Shown: positions 53,661-63,300 of the stretch, piece by piece
Layout: every line of letters starts with the position of its first letter
How positions within the stretch are numbered: the first letter of the stretch is position 1
Assembly (NCBI GenBank): GCA_002840285.1
Contig: PHAE01000005.1
Span: forward strand, 32,102-96,101
Origin: Firmicutes bacterium HGW-Firmicutes-11
GTDB taxonomy: Bacteria; Bacillota; Clostridia; Peptostreptococcales; Anaerovoracaceae
DNA length: 64,000 nucleotides
Direction: 5' to 3'
Position numbers and translations under genes: made by a program
The notes under the pieces: generated by a model
What the model saw: only the letters and a program-made list of their open reading frames with translations
Database searches by the model: none
What the model was told of the DNA's origin: nothing

Positions 53661-54161
53661 ATGCAGAGCAAGCAATTCAGAGCAGGGATCATCACAGCAA
53701 GCGACAAAGGATATCGTGGGGAACGCCCGGATTTGAGCGGTCCGGCCGCAGCGGAATTGCTTACAGCTGCCGGTTTTATTGTGGAAGAATATAAGATACT
53801 GCCGGATGAGGAAAATCTACTAAAAGATGAAATGATCCGCATGTGCGATATCGTCGGTCTGGACCTTGTCATCACCACAGGAGGTACCGGATTTTCATCA
53901 CGAGATGTGACACCGGAAGCGACGATGCAAGTCATCGAACGGCAAACACCAGGGATTGCTGAAGCATTGCGGATGAACAGCTTGAAGATCACACCCAAAG
54001 GAATGCTGTCACGAGGAATTAGCGGGATCCGAGGCAAAACCTTGATCATCAACTTGCCTGGCAGTCCAAAATCCGTGCGAGAATCCCTGGATTACATACT
54101 GGATCCTGTGATTCACGGTCTGTCCATACTTCTTGGTTTGGATTCGGAGTGTGCGCGATGA
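53661..54161 (+). CDS. Molybdenum cofactor protein MogA/MoaB family
   Basis: Adenylylates molybdopterin before metal insertion. A 166-residue MPT-binding domain with ITASDKG near residue 10, TTGGTGFSSRDVTPEAT near 77, and INLPGSPKSVRES near 135. Start ATG 53661 is chosen with AGGAG nine bases upstream; the frame is open upstream into pdp. It overlaps moaA (ATGA), giving mogA-moaA-moaC-MOSC as a cofactor block attached to the nucleoside-salvage genes. Confidence 0.88.
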   Translation: MQSKQFRAGIITASDKGYRGERPDLSGPAAAELLTAAGFIVEEYKILPDEENLLKDEMIRMCDIVGLDLVITTGGTGFSSRDVTPEATMQVIERQTPGIAEALRMNSLKITPKGMLSRGISGIRGKTLIINLPGSPKSVRESLDYILDPVIHGLSILLGLDSECAR

Positions 54162-55114
54162 TCGACTCCTTTGGAAGAAAAATCAACTATGCAAGAATCG
54201 CAGTGACCGACCTTTGTAACCTGAGATGTGTATACTGCATGCCAGAAGAAGGCATTGAAAAAAAACAATGCGTTGAGATCCTGCGGATAGAGGAAATCCT
54301 GATCATCGCTGAGGCGCTGACAGAACTGGGCATAGATAAAATTAGATTGACCGGCGGTGAGCCACTGGTGAGGCATGGCTTCTTGACTTTGGTAGAGAAA
54401 ATCGGATCCATGGAAGGGATTCGAGATCTCGCAGTTACGACAAATGGAGTGCTTTTACCAGAACTCGGCCAGCAATTACTCGATGCCGGTCTAAAACGAG
54501 TCAATATCAGTTTAGACACCTTTGACAGAGATAAATATACAAAGATCACACGAGGCGGAGACGTGAATCGCGTGTTGCATGGGATCGAAACCGCCTTGTC
54601 CCTGGGATTTGAGCAAGTCAAAATCAATGTAGTCCTGATGGAAGGATTTAACGACGATGAAATCAAAGCCTTTACTTCATTGACCATCGATCAGCCTCTG
54701 GATGTAAGATTCATTGAAATCATGCCATTTGAAGGGCAACATGCCTTTGCAGAAGGACGATTCTTGCCGGCGACAGCAGTGTTGCATCGTTGTCCTGAAT
54801 TGAAACCGGTCACGAGTGAGGATCCATCTGCACCGGCCAAGTACTACCAATTCCCGGGAGCAAAGGGTCGGGTCGGACTGATCGAACCGCTGAGCCATGG
54901 CTTCTGCAGCAGCTGCAACCGATTGCGTATCACGGCAGACGGCCATCTGCTGACCTGCCTGCACTGCAGAGAGGAAAAAGACCTCCGACCATATTTGGGA
55001 GATAAAGAGATGTTAAAGCAGGTGATCAAAAAAGAGATCGATCGCAAACCGGGAACCCACAGAATCGGCGATGGTCCTTTGATGGAACGGGACATGGGCA
55101 AAATAGGAGGTTGA
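54158..55114 (+). CDS. moaA: GTP 3',8-cyclase MoaA
   Basis: Radical-SAM enzyme for the first step of molybdopterin synthesis. The N-terminal cluster triad is in CNLRCVYC near residue 18 (CxxxCxxC with the preceding Cys-Asn context), LTGGEPL near 65, and the second cluster CSSCNRLRIT near 245 with a later Cys in LTCLHC. The C-terminal MGKIGG supplies the essential Gly-Gly tail. 318 aa. The ATGA overlap with the mogA stop decides the start. Confidence 0.95.
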   Translation: MIDSFGRKINYARIAVTDLCNLRCVYCMPEEGIEKKQCVEILRIEEILIIAEALTELGIDKIRLTGGEPLVRHGFLTLVEKIGSMEGIRDLAVTTNGVLLPELGQQLLDAGLKRVNISLDTFDRDKYTKITRGGDVNRVLHGIETALSLGFEQVKINVVLMEGFNDDEIKAFTSLTIDQPLDVRFIEIMPFEGQHAFAEGRFLPATAVLHRCPELKPVTSEDPSAPAKYYQFPGAKGRVGLIEPLSHGFCSSCNRLRITADGHLLTCLHCREEKDLRPYLGDKEMLKQVIKKEIDRKPGTHRIGDGPLMERDMGKIGG

Positions 55115-55116
55115 AG

Positions 55117-55599
55117 ATGTCGCAGCTGACACACTTAGACGAAACGGGACGAGCGAAAATGGTAAATGTCGGGGACAAGCCGATCACCAAGAGAACAGCG
55201 ACTGCGAAGGGGAAGATATCAATGGCGAAGGATACGGTCCAACGGATCCGAACCGGCAGCATGAAAAAAGGTGACGTCCTGTCGGTTGCACAGGTCGCAG
55301 GGATCACCGGAGCAAAAAAAACATGGGACCTGATCCCTATGTGTCACAACATACCGATCAGCGGCTGTGAAATGAGCTTTGAGATCGAGGAAGACGGAGT
55401 CACGATCACAGCGACTGCCTCGACGATCGGACAGACCGGGATCGAAATGGAAGCGTTGACAGCAGTCTCGATCGCTGCTTTGACTGTATATGACATGTGC
55501 AAAGCGGTCGACAAAGGAATGAAGATCGAGAGCATAAGACTGGTCAAAAAGACCGGGGGCGTATCGGGAGACTACACATTGGAGGAAATGGATCAATGA
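55117..55599 (+). CDS. moaC: Cyclic pyranopterin monophosphate synthase MoaC
   Basis: Converts the MoaA product to cyclic pyranopterin monophosphate. LTHLDETGRAKMVNVGDK at the start, MCHNIPIS near residue 72, and EMEALTAVSIAALTVYDMCK near 110, with KTGGVSGDY at the end, are the family hallmarks. 160 aa, full-length. AGGAGG six bases before ATG 55117 decides the start over a TTG overlapping moaA. Confidence 0.96.
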   Translation: MSQLTHLDETGRAKMVNVGDKPITKRTATAKGKISMAKDTVQRIRTGSMKKGDVLSVAQVAGITGAKKTWDLIPMCHNIPISGCEMSFEIEEDGVTITATASTIGQTGIEMEALTAVSIAALTVYDMCKAVDKGMKIESIRLVKKTGGVSGDYTLEEMDQ

Positions 55600-56051
55600 A
55601 TGGAATCGTAAGAGCATTAAACATAAGCACAAAAAAAGGCGTCGTAAAGACGCCGGTGAAACAAGCAGTATTTCTTGTTGAAGAAGGAATGGAAGGGGAT
55701 GCCCACAGTGGTCCGGGAAAGCGCCAAGTGAGCCTGCTCGCCCAGGAAAGTGTCGATAAAATGATTCAGGCCACCGGACTGACCAACCTTACGGAAGGCA
55801 TCTTTGCAGAGAACATCACGACGGAAGGCCTCGAACTGCATACTCTTCCGGTTGGGACAAAACTGCAGATCGGTGAGACCTTGCACGTAGTCAGCCAGAT
55901 CGGGAAGGAATGCCACTCTGGTTGCGAAATCATGAAGCTCGTCGGTCACTGCATCATGCCAAAAGAAGGAATCTTTACCAGAGTCCTGGTTGGCGGCATT
56001 GTGAAACCGGGAGATCGAATCGAAGTTCTGGAAAACGAATCGGTTTTCTAG
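55596..56051 (+). CDS. MOSC-domain protein
   Basis: A 151-residue stand-alone MOSC domain (MOCO sulfurase C-terminal fold), often linked to molybdenum or tungsten cofactor handling. Visible features are EGDAHSGPGKRQVSLL near residue 31, EGIFAENITTEG near 67 and the Cys in GKECHSGCE near 106. An ATGA overlap with moaC sets the start. It may sulfurate or carry the cofactor; this is inferred from family and operon. Converges with the M29 aminopeptidase gene (4-base overlap). Confidence 0.87.
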   Translation: MNGIVRALNISTKKGVVKTPVKQAVFLVEEGMEGDAHSGPGKRQVSLLAQESVDKMIQATGLTNLTEGIFAENITTEGLELHTLPVGTKLQIGETLHVVSQIGKECHSGCEIMKLVGHCIMPKEGIFTRVLVGGIVKPGDRIEVLENESVF

Positions 56052-57157
56052 ATCAAAGAGTCGGGATTCAGCACTTCCAATTCCGGCAAGACGAAGATGC
56101 CGTCTTTTCTCACCAAGACATCATCAAAGTACATTTCGCCGCCACCGTATTCCGGTCTTTGGATCATGACAAGATCCCAGTGTACGGCAGAACGGTTTCC
56201 ATTGTCCGCATCATCGTACGCACAGCCGGGAGTGAAGTGAAAGCTACCGGCTATTTTTTCGTCAAAAAGCGTGTCTTTCATCGGATGAAGAATATAAGGA
56301 TTCACACCGATCGCAAATTCCCCGAAGTAACGGGCGCTTTCATCGGTGTCTAGAAGCTCGTTGATTCTCAGGTCGTCGTTTGCCGTCGCCTTGATGATTT
56401 TTCCATTTTTTATCTCAAAGACTATGTTTTCAAAGGTGAAGCCGTTCTCCTCGGAAGGAGTGTTGTATGAGATCACACCGTTCACCGAATCCCGCACCGG
56501 AGCCGTATAGATCTCGCCGTCGGGAATGTTGCGTTCGCCGCTGCATTTGATGACGTTTATGTCCTTGATGGAAAAGGAAAGATCCGTGCCAGGGCCGACA
56601 AGGCGTACTTTATCGGTCTTTCGCATGAGTGCTTCCAATGGATCCATCGCACGGTTCATCTTTCCGTAGTCCAGATTGCAAACGTTGAAATAAAAATCTT
56701 CAAAACTCTCCAAGCTTGTGTTCGCAAGCTGGGCCATGGCCGGATTTGGATATCGGAGCACGACCCACTTTGTGTGATCGACACGGTAACGCAATACCGG
56801 AAGAAGCACTTTACTGTACAAGTTTTGTTGACTGGTCGGTATGTCCGCGTGCTCAGAAGCGTTATCTGAAGCACGGATACCTATATAGGCCTGCATTCCT
56901 TTCATGAGTGTCATCTGATACTCGCTCATATATTCCAACTGCTCTTCCGTGCACCCCAGGAGGATCTCTCTGGAGACCGAGGAATCCTTGATATCAACGT
57001 AAGGAAGACCGCCTCTGCGGTAAATTTCTTTGATCACCTGCTTGACGAGAGGTTTCGCAGAATCACCGTCGTAATTCACAAGAACTCTCTCTCCCTTTTG
57101 TACGTCACAGGAGTATTCGACCAGTACTTTCGCAAGTTTTAGTATTCTATTATCCAT
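56048..57157 (-). CDS. M29-family aminopeptidase (AmpS/AmpT type)
   Basis: A 369-residue metallo-aminopeptidase with GPGTDLSFSI near residue 188 and SGERNIPDGEIYTAPVRDSV near 202, with its metal Glu residues. Then come IGVNPYI and HWDLVMIQRPEYGGGEMYFDD near 330. It removes N-terminal residues from peptides in the cytosol. ATG 57157 has AAAGGAG upstream; the open frame continues 15 codons further. Single gene, divergent from the lipid kinase. Confidence 0.9.
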   Translation of the reverse strand: MDNRILKLAKVLVEYSCDVQKGERVLVNYDGDSAKPLVKQVIKEIYRRGGLPYVDIKDSSVSREILLGCTEEQLEYMSEYQMTLMKGMQAYIGIRASDNASEHADIPTSQQNLYSKVLLPVLRYRVDHTKWVVLRYPNPAMAQLANTSLESFEDFYFNVCNLDYGKMNRAMDPLEALMRKTDKVRLVGPGTDLSFSIKDINVIKCSGERNIPDGEIYTAPVRDSVNGVISYNTPSEENGFTFENIVFEIKNGKIIKATANDDLRINELLDTDESARYFGEFAIGVNPYILHPMKDTLFDEKIAGSFHFTPGCAYDDADNGNRSAVHWDLVMIQRPEYGGGEMYFDDVLVRKDGIFVLPELEVLNPDSLI

Positions 57158-57303
57158 CGATGATTCTCCTTTGTTTGTAATGTCATTGACTAATTTTAGC
57201 ATAGTTTATGCAGTAAAACCATGCGTATGCAAAAATGTTGTTTTCTTGTGTTGGACGGATGAATATGATACCCTGTTACAAATAAACAAAAGCGAGGATC
57301 CAG

Positions 57304-58227
57304 ATGAAACACATTTTTATTCTAAATCCTGCTGCCGGAAAAGGCATGGCGGAGAGGGTAGTTCTGCCTAAGATTCTCAAGGCCGTCAAAGAAACCGATG
57401 TTTCATACGAGATCCATCGCACGATGAACGTCGGCGACGCGGAGCATTTTTCCAGGAACCGATGCATCGCTCATCCCGAAGAGGATCTGCGATTTTATGC
57501 AGTTGGCGGAGATGGGACCCTGAATGAAGTGGTCAACGGAATCGTCGGGTTCGATCATGCAGAGTTGGCTTTTTTGCCTGCCGGCTCCGGCAACGACTTT
57601 GCGAGGGTCTTCGCGAATCCACAGTATTTTACCGATATCGTCCGGCAGATAAAAGGAAGCGCCAAACCCATCGATCTTCTTCGCTATAACGAAAGATACT
57701 GCGTGAATATGATCAACATCGGGTTGGATTGCGAAGTCGTGGACGAAGTGGTTTCACTCAAAAAGATGACGCCTTTGAGTGGATCGATGGCCTATTTGGC
57801 AGGCATTGCGGTGGTATTCATGGGAAATCGTGGATTTGAGCTATCCTTGACGATGGAGGATGGATCTACACTTTCAGATGAATTTACTCTGGTTGCGATC
57901 GCCAACGGTGCTTACTGTGGCGGAGGATTCAAAGGCGCCACAAACGCAGTGATCGATGATGGCCTGTTGGACATCAATATCGTTAAAAAACTGAGTCGGC
58001 ATGCGTTTCTAGCTTTATTGCCGCATTATAAGAAGGGGACACATCTGCAACAAAAAATTGCGCAAAAGTTTATTTCCTATCACCAATGCCATTCCATCTC
58101 TATACGTCCAACAGGAATCGAACCGATCAAAATCTGTGTCGATGGGGAAATCGAGTTTGCAAAAGAAATCACTGTGACTATAGTATCAAAAGCGATCCGT
58201 TTCTCCGTGCCGGAGGGTTGTGAATAA
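57304..58227 (+). CDS. Diacylglycerol/lipid kinase family protein (YegS/DgkB type)
   Basis: A 307-residue kinase with NPAAGKG at residue 8 and GGDGTLNEVVNGI near 60, the catalytic nucleotide loop, then LPAGSGNDFAR near 96 and a C-terminal beta-sandwich with the DGEI motif. DgkB-like enzymes recycle diacylglycerol from lipoteichoic acid turnover; related kinases act on other lipids, so the substrate is open. Last protein gene before tRNA-Ser. Confidence 0.88.
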   Translation: MKHIFILNPAAGKGMAERVVLPKILKAVKETDVSYEIHRTMNVGDAEHFSRNRCIAHPEEDLRFYAVGGDGTLNEVVNGIVGFDHAELAFLPAGSGNDFARVFANPQYFTDIVRQIKGSAKPIDLLRYNERYCVNMINIGLDCEVVDEVVSLKKMTPLSGSMAYLAGIAVVFMGNRGFELSLTMEDGSTLSDEFTLVAIANGAYCGGGFKGATNAVIDDGLLDINIVKKLSRHAFLALLPHYKKGTHLQQKIAQKFISYHQCHSISIRPTGIEPIKICVDGEIEFAKEITVTIVSKAIRFSVPEGCE

Positions 58228-58296
58228 GGATTGAAAAACAAAAAAGGCTATGCTATAATCAAGAACGTTGTCAACTGACGATTTTAGCAAACATAC

Positions 58297-58385
58297 GGAG
58301 CGGTATCGAAGTGGTCATAACGGGGCTGACTCGAAATCAGTTTGAGGGAAACCTCACGTGGGTTCGAATCCCACCCGCTCCGCCA
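58297..58385 (+). tRNA. tRNA-Ser (anticodon CGA)
   Basis: Acceptor GGAGCGG (58297-58303) pairs with CCGCTCC (58375-58381), discriminator G58382 and encoded CCA to 58385. The anticodon loop CTCGAAA gives CGA, read as UCG serine. A long variable arm (TTTGAGGGAAACCTCA) is present as in serine tRNAs, and the T-loop TTCGAAT is normal. A strong terminator follows at once. Confidence 0.95.
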
Positions 58386-58387
58386 AC
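58357..58387 (+). repeat. Direct repeat copy 1 (3' end of tRNA-Ser)
   Basis: The last 31 bases covering the T arm and acceptor of tRNA-Ser and two flanking bases recur at 58639-58669, 282 bases downstream, with a single mismatch. It is a candidate attachment-site half or a duplication scar. Confidence 0.7.
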
Positions 58388-58430
58388 AAAATAATATTCT
58401 TCCCGTTTTGGGAGGAATATTATTTTGTTT
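58387..58430 (+). terminator. Strong terminator after tRNA-Ser
   Basis: CAAAATAATATTCTTCCC (58387-58404) pairs along its whole length with GGGAGGAATATTATTTTG (58410-58427) with one wobble, then a T-rich tail. Confidence 0.8.
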
Positions 58431-58638
58431 GTCTGAAGGTTGCTGGATGAGAACCCACGTGGAGAAGGGGTATCGGGGGAGAGCATCTCCCCTGATTAGA
58501 ACGTTTCAAATACATAAATGACAAAGTGGATCACCGCTTCGGGGGTGACAGGCAAGAAAACCATGCTTTTTAGTAAGAAGCATGGCGACTTGCCGCCAAG
58601 AGGGGGCAGAGCCCCCTATGGAGCATGCTTGCATGCTG

Positions 58639-58669
58639 CGTGGCTTCGAATCCCACCCGCTCCGCCAAC
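58639..58669 (+). repeat. Direct repeat copy 2 (tRNA-Ser 3' remnant) in a hairpin-rich non-coding stretch
   Basis: A partial tRNA copy lacking everything 5' of the T arm, so not a functional tRNA. The non-coding stretch 58386-58927 around it holds no supported gene. It contains an inverted 11-base piece of the tRNA T arm (58451-58461), three hairpins (CCATGCTT/AAGCATGG near 58561-58584, AGGGGGC/GCCCCCT near 58600-58617, and one near 58475-58493) and a second terminator. Confidence 0.6.
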
Positions 58670-58670
58670 G

Positions 58671-58707
58671 AAACAAAACTCCTCCTCAAACGGGGGAGTT
58701 TTGTTTT
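58671..58707 (+). terminator. Terminator-like hairpin after the tRNA remnant
   Basis: AAACAAAACTCC (58671-58682) pairs with GGAGTTTTGTTT (about 58695-58706), extended by TCC/GGG pairs, and ends in a T-rich tract. It mirrors the position of the terminator after the intact tRNA, as if both had been duplicated with it. Confidence 0.65.
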
Positions 58708-58809
58708 GCTTGACCTAAAGTTGCTGGCGGATTCTTCAAGCGGGATCCCGAAATTTTAGCAGGTAAATTTGAGACTAAACCGAGTAAGGTTTGTTGCCAT
58801 GTGAAAGGC

Positions 58810-58836
58810 TTGCTTTGTGTTTGATAATGATATACT
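58810..58836 (+). promoter_or_regulatory. Possible gdhA promoter
   Basis: TTGCTT (58810-58815) and TATACT (58831-58836) with a short 15-base spacer, 92 bases ahead of gdhA. Low confidence. Its leader to the start codon shows no recognised riboswitch. Confidence 0.35.
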
Positions 58837-58927
58837 ATTAACATGTCCGCCATCAAATAACACCGGGATTCGCACTCAAATATTCGGCGGTTTAATTTTC
58901 TAGTAACAAAAAAACAGGAGGCACAAA

Positions 58928-60214
58928 ATGGCTACATCGGTTTATAACCCATTCGAAAGCGCTCAGGAGCAATTTGACAAGATTGCCGAACTCCTTGAGC
59001 TAGACAGCGGCACACGCGAGTTGCTGCGCCAGCCCATGCTAGAAACACATTTCACTATCCCGGTGAAAATGGACGATGGATCAACTAAGGTATTCAAAGC
59101 TTTTCGTATCAGACATAATGATGCCAGAGGACCTGCGAAAGGCGGGATCCGCTTTCACCCCCTTGAAACACCTGATACTGTCCGGGCGCTTTCTATGTGG
59201 ATGACTTGGAAATGTGCAGTTGTGGATATACCCTTAGGCGGTGGAAAGGGAGGCATAATCTGTGATCCTCATAACTTCTCAGCAGCCGAACAGGAAAGGC
59301 TGTGCCGCGGTTATGTCCGTCAACTCCATGCGCAGCTCGGGCCAAATCTGGATGTTCCTGCGCCGGATGTTATGACAAATGGCCAGCATATGCTTTGGAT
59401 GCTTGATGAATATGAAACAATTTTTGGTGGCAGATATCCAAGCATGATCACAGGCAAGCCTGTGGGTATGGGTGGATCACTTGGACGCACAGAGGCTACC
59501 GGGTACGGAGTGATCTATGTACTTAAGAACCTGTTGCGTGAAATGAATATACCGGTAGAGTCTACTACAGTCAGCCTACAGGGCTTTGGAAACGTGGGAG
59601 AATATGCTGCCCGCATGTATACAGAGCTCGGTGGAAAGGTCATTGCGATTTCCTGCTGGAATCAGGCGGACGCAAAGTCATACACCTTCAAGAAGGAAAG
59701 CGGCTGCGATATTGAAGAGCTGGTAGGAATCAAGGATTCCTTTGGCGGTATAGACAAGGACAAAGCTTCTGCTTTGGGATATGAGGTGCTTCCCGGTGAA
59801 GATTGGCTCAAACAGGATGTCGATATCCTTATCCCCGCAGCACTGGAAAACCAGATCACCCCAACAGTATTTCCCGACATATCTTCAACTGTCAAAATTA
59901 TCTGTGAAGCGTCAAACGGCCCGACCACTCCCGACTGCGATGCACTGATACGCAAGCGGGGAATCACGCTTTTGCCCGACTTCCTTTGTAACGCCGGCGG
60001 TGTGACCTGCAGTTACTTTGAGCAGGTACAATGCAGTATGAACTACTACTGGGACAAATCGGAGGTCTTTGAAAAGCTGGAATATTGTATGACTAAGGCG
60101 TTCAGCGCTGTATACAAGCTTTCTGTGGAAAAAAATCTTTATATGCGTGACGCTGCTTATATCATTTCCATAAACCGTGTTGCCGAAGCAGCCAAACTGC
60201 GAGGCTGGGTATAG
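58928..60214 (+). CDS. gdhA: Glutamate dehydrogenase (Glu/Leu/Phe/Val family)
   Basis: Oxidative deamination of glutamate to 2-oxoglutarate, or the reverse. The active-site lysine lies in VDIPLGGGKGGIICDP near residue 104, the substrate pocket in HNDARGPAKGGIRFHP near 65, and the NAD-fold glycines in LQGFGNVGEYAA near 218. Length 428 aa fits the hexameric catabolic type. AGGAGG lies eight bases before the ATG. Codon use differs by eye from nearby core genes (more GGC/CTT, fewer GATC-type codons), which fits acquisition near the tRNA. A perfect hairpin then separates it from the fusion gene. Confidence 0.93.
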   Translation: MATSVYNPFESAQEQFDKIAELLELDSGTRELLRQPMLETHFTIPVKMDDGSTKVFKAFRIRHNDARGPAKGGIRFHPLETPDTVRALSMWMTWKCAVVDIPLGGGKGGIICDPHNFSAAEQERLCRGYVRQLHAQLGPNLDVPAPDVMTNGQHMLWMLDEYETIFGGRYPSMITGKPVGMGGSLGRTEATGYGVIYVLKNLLREMNIPVESTTVSLQGFGNVGEYAARMYTELGGKVIAISCWNQADAKSYTFKKESGCDIEELVGIKDSFGGIDKDKASALGYEVLPGEDWLKQDVDILIPAALENQITPTVFPDISSTVKIICEASNGPTTPDCDALIRKRGITLLPDFLCNAGGVTCSYFEQVQCSMNYYWDKSEVFEKLEYCMTKAFSAVYKLSVEKNLYMRDAAYIISINRVAEAAKLRGWV

Positions 60215-60233
60215 ACCATATAAAACATATAAA

Positions 60234-60269
60234 CATAAAAGGAGATGCACAATGACATCTCCTTTTATG
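60234..60269 (+). terminator. Perfect 14-bp hairpin between gdhA and the fusion gene
   Basis: CATAAAAGGAGATG (60234-60247) pairs perfectly with CATCTCCTTTTATG (60256-60269) across an 8-base loop. No long T-run follows, so it may be a weak terminator, a processing or stabilising element, or an attenuator limiting read-through into the downstream gene. Confidence 0.55.
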
Positions 60270-60333
60270 GAATTTAGAAAAAGATCTCGGGCAAGCCGGG
60301 TGCCTGAAATTGAAATGATGGCAGGAGGATGAA

Positions 60334-63300
60334 ATGAAGTACGACCATTCACAGTTGCTTGAAAGAGCCAAAGAGCTCGAATGTATGTATATGGTTGATG
60401 AGTTGCTGCATAATAAAGATCTTACACTTGCTGCCGCAATGAAAAGTCTTACAGACACGATTCCCATTGGGTTCACTATCCCTTCCGCCTGCCGCATAAA
60501 AATTACTCTATGGAATGATGTGTACGCAGCTGATGATTTTTCCCGTGCCGAAATTTTGTATCGTTCGCCTATTGTAGTGATGCAAGAATCTGTTGGTGAG
60601 ATCATCATGGGATATATCACGGAGCTTTTGGACGTTGAATGTGACATTCTCAGCAATGAGAAAAAGATGCTTGATACCATTTCCCGCCTAATTTCTCTAC
60701 TTGCATTTGATACTCGGCGGGAATTGTCACAGATGCTGGAGATGCTACGGACAGTCGATCCCAACATGCTGCCGCGTGTCATTGAAAAACTTCGTGTCTA
60801 TCTCAAAAAAACTTTTGGTGCCGAAGTTGACAGTTTGTTCAGTGTAATTGAAGTTGCACCTCAGCAGACCTACGGCGAGGTCAACAGTCCAATGAACAGA
60901 CCTGCTGCAGTCGATATGGACACACAGCTTCAAAAGATAATAGCCCGAGCTACAGACTTTTTGCCTCGAGGGCAAGTTCACGAACTGATCGGTGGGTGGA
61001 TACATGAAGAGCGTGTTCTTGCCATGATCAAGGTGGTTGACAATAAAGACGCCCGCGTTAGTGAAATACTGGATGCTGTTCGAAAATACACTGAGGTGAC
61101 AGGAGATAACTCTGAGAAGTCTACGACTGATAAGTGGCTTGTTGCAGTGCTTGCCCACCGTTTTCTTACCAATGACGAGAAAATCATCAATCTTATTCTT
61201 GATAATCTTAAAATTTCTGATTTTATAGCAGTGTTGGAAAGAAACATAGGTTCTCATAATAGCAGGGGAAGCATCGGTGGAAAGGGAGCAGGACTCTTTA
61301 TCGCGCAACAAATCCTTCAGCACGCGGCGGTTGAGGATCCCTTGCTTCGCGAGATCAAAACCCCCCGCACATGGTATTTGGCTACTGATCAGATCGTTGA
61401 CTTTTTTAATTACAACAACTTAGAAGAACTAAATTCGTATAAGTACAATCCTTTGTATCATTTGCGTTTGACATACGATAATTTGGTTTCCAAAATCATG
61501 AATGCCAAGCTGCCGCCTCGAACGATACAGATGCTTCATCTTGTTCTGGAGGATATGGAAGATGTGCCCCTCGTCATCCGTTCTTCAGCTCTTTTGGAGG
61601 ATGGTTTGGGTATTGCATTCAGCGGCAAATATAAAAGTCTGTTTTTATCCAATCAAGGAACAAGACAACAGCGGCTTGAAGCATTGATCACCGCGATACT
61701 CGAGGTGTATTCCTCCATGTTCAACCCGGATGCCATCCAGTACAGACGTGAAAAAGGGCTGCTCAATTTTTCCGAGGAAATGGGTGTCCTGATTCAGGAA
61801 GTAGTTGGATTTAAGGTAGGCAAATACTATATGCCTGCATTTGCCGGCGTGGCGTTTTCGCATAATCAACTTCGCTGGTCGGCGCGTATCAATAGGGACG
61901 ATGGTCTTGTAAGAATGGTCATGGGTCTTGGTACCCGCGCGGTGGACAGAGTTACTGATGACTACCCTATGCTTTTTTCTTTGGCTCATCCCGAGTTGTC
62001 AGTAAATCGTACTCCAGCCGAGATACGCCATTATTCTCCCAAATATATTGACCTCATTAACATGGAAGATAAAAGTTTTGAAACGGTCACGGCTTCCACT
62101 TTTCTAAGAGAAGAGGGAACACGGCTTCCTGAGCTTCATAAATATGTTTCGGTGTTCAATGAAAATTTCATTGAAAATAAAAATGCGTTTTCTCTTGACA
62201 CTAAAAACGATGATATGATCATTACTTTCAATCATATTCTCACTGCCACGGACATTCCTAAAAAGCTTGAGCATATAATAAAAGCCCTTTCTGAAAAAAT
62301 GGATGCCCCTGTTGAAATCGAGTTTGCTTATGACGGAGAGGATATATATCTTCTGCAGTGCCGTTTCCAGGGCTCAAACATGTACGCCGCACCTGCGCCG
62401 ATTCCTCAAAATCTAAAGCGGCAGGATATTGTTTTTACGGCCAACCAGTTCATATCCAACGGCTTGGTCACTGGAATCACCCATGTTGTTTATGTGGATG
62501 GTAAACGCTATGACTCGCTTTCCACCCTTGAGGAGCTTTATGCTGTGGGCGAAGCCGTAGGCCAGCTTGGAGGGGTGTTGCCACGTCACAACTATATTTT
62601 GATAGGCCCGGGGCGCTGGGGAAGCAGAGGAGATATCAAACTTGGAGTTAGGGTGACATATTCCGACATCTCAAACACCGCTGCGTTGATCGAAATCGCC
62701 GAAAAGAAACACTCCTATTCACCTGAACCATCTTTCGGGACCCACTTCTTTCAGGATCTTGTGGAAGCTGGAATCGTGTATCTCCCGCTTTATCCCGGTG
62801 AAAAGGACGTTATCTTTAAGGAAAGCTTTTTTAGAGCAAGTGATAATCTCCTTGGTACATTGTTGCCGCGATTTGCCTATCTCTCAGATGTTATCAAGGT
62901 GATCGATGTTCCGGCATCTTATTTTGGACGCACGCTTTCATTACACATGAACTCCGACCTGGAGCAGGCGGTAGCATTTCTCACTGACCAAGAGCCGACA
63001 AGCAAAGCTGATCTGGATAAGAAAAACGCGTTGTCACCTCTCTGGGTGGCAAAAGATGAGCAGGATCATTGGCAGTGGCGTCATTTTATGGCGGAGCAAA
63101 TTGCGGACTCAATGGATATGGAAACTTTGGGAGTCAAAGGCATTTATCTTTTTGGAAGCACCAATTCAGGCGAGGCAGGAATGGGAAGCGATATTGATCT
63201 GCTGCTTCATATCAAACAACAAAGCAACTCTCAGCAGCAGTCCCTGAAAGACTATCTCGACGGCTGGAGCCGTGCACTGGCAAGGGTAAACTATCTGCAA

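Noticed and set aside
58639..58669. Second tRNA-Ser gene
   Set aside because: Only the T arm and acceptor 3' half are present; no D arm, anticodon arm or 5' acceptor strand.
58518..58718. 66-residue open frame in the stretch after tRNA-Ser
   Set aside because: It runs through hairpins and the tRNA remnant, has no ribosome site and shows no protein-like pattern.
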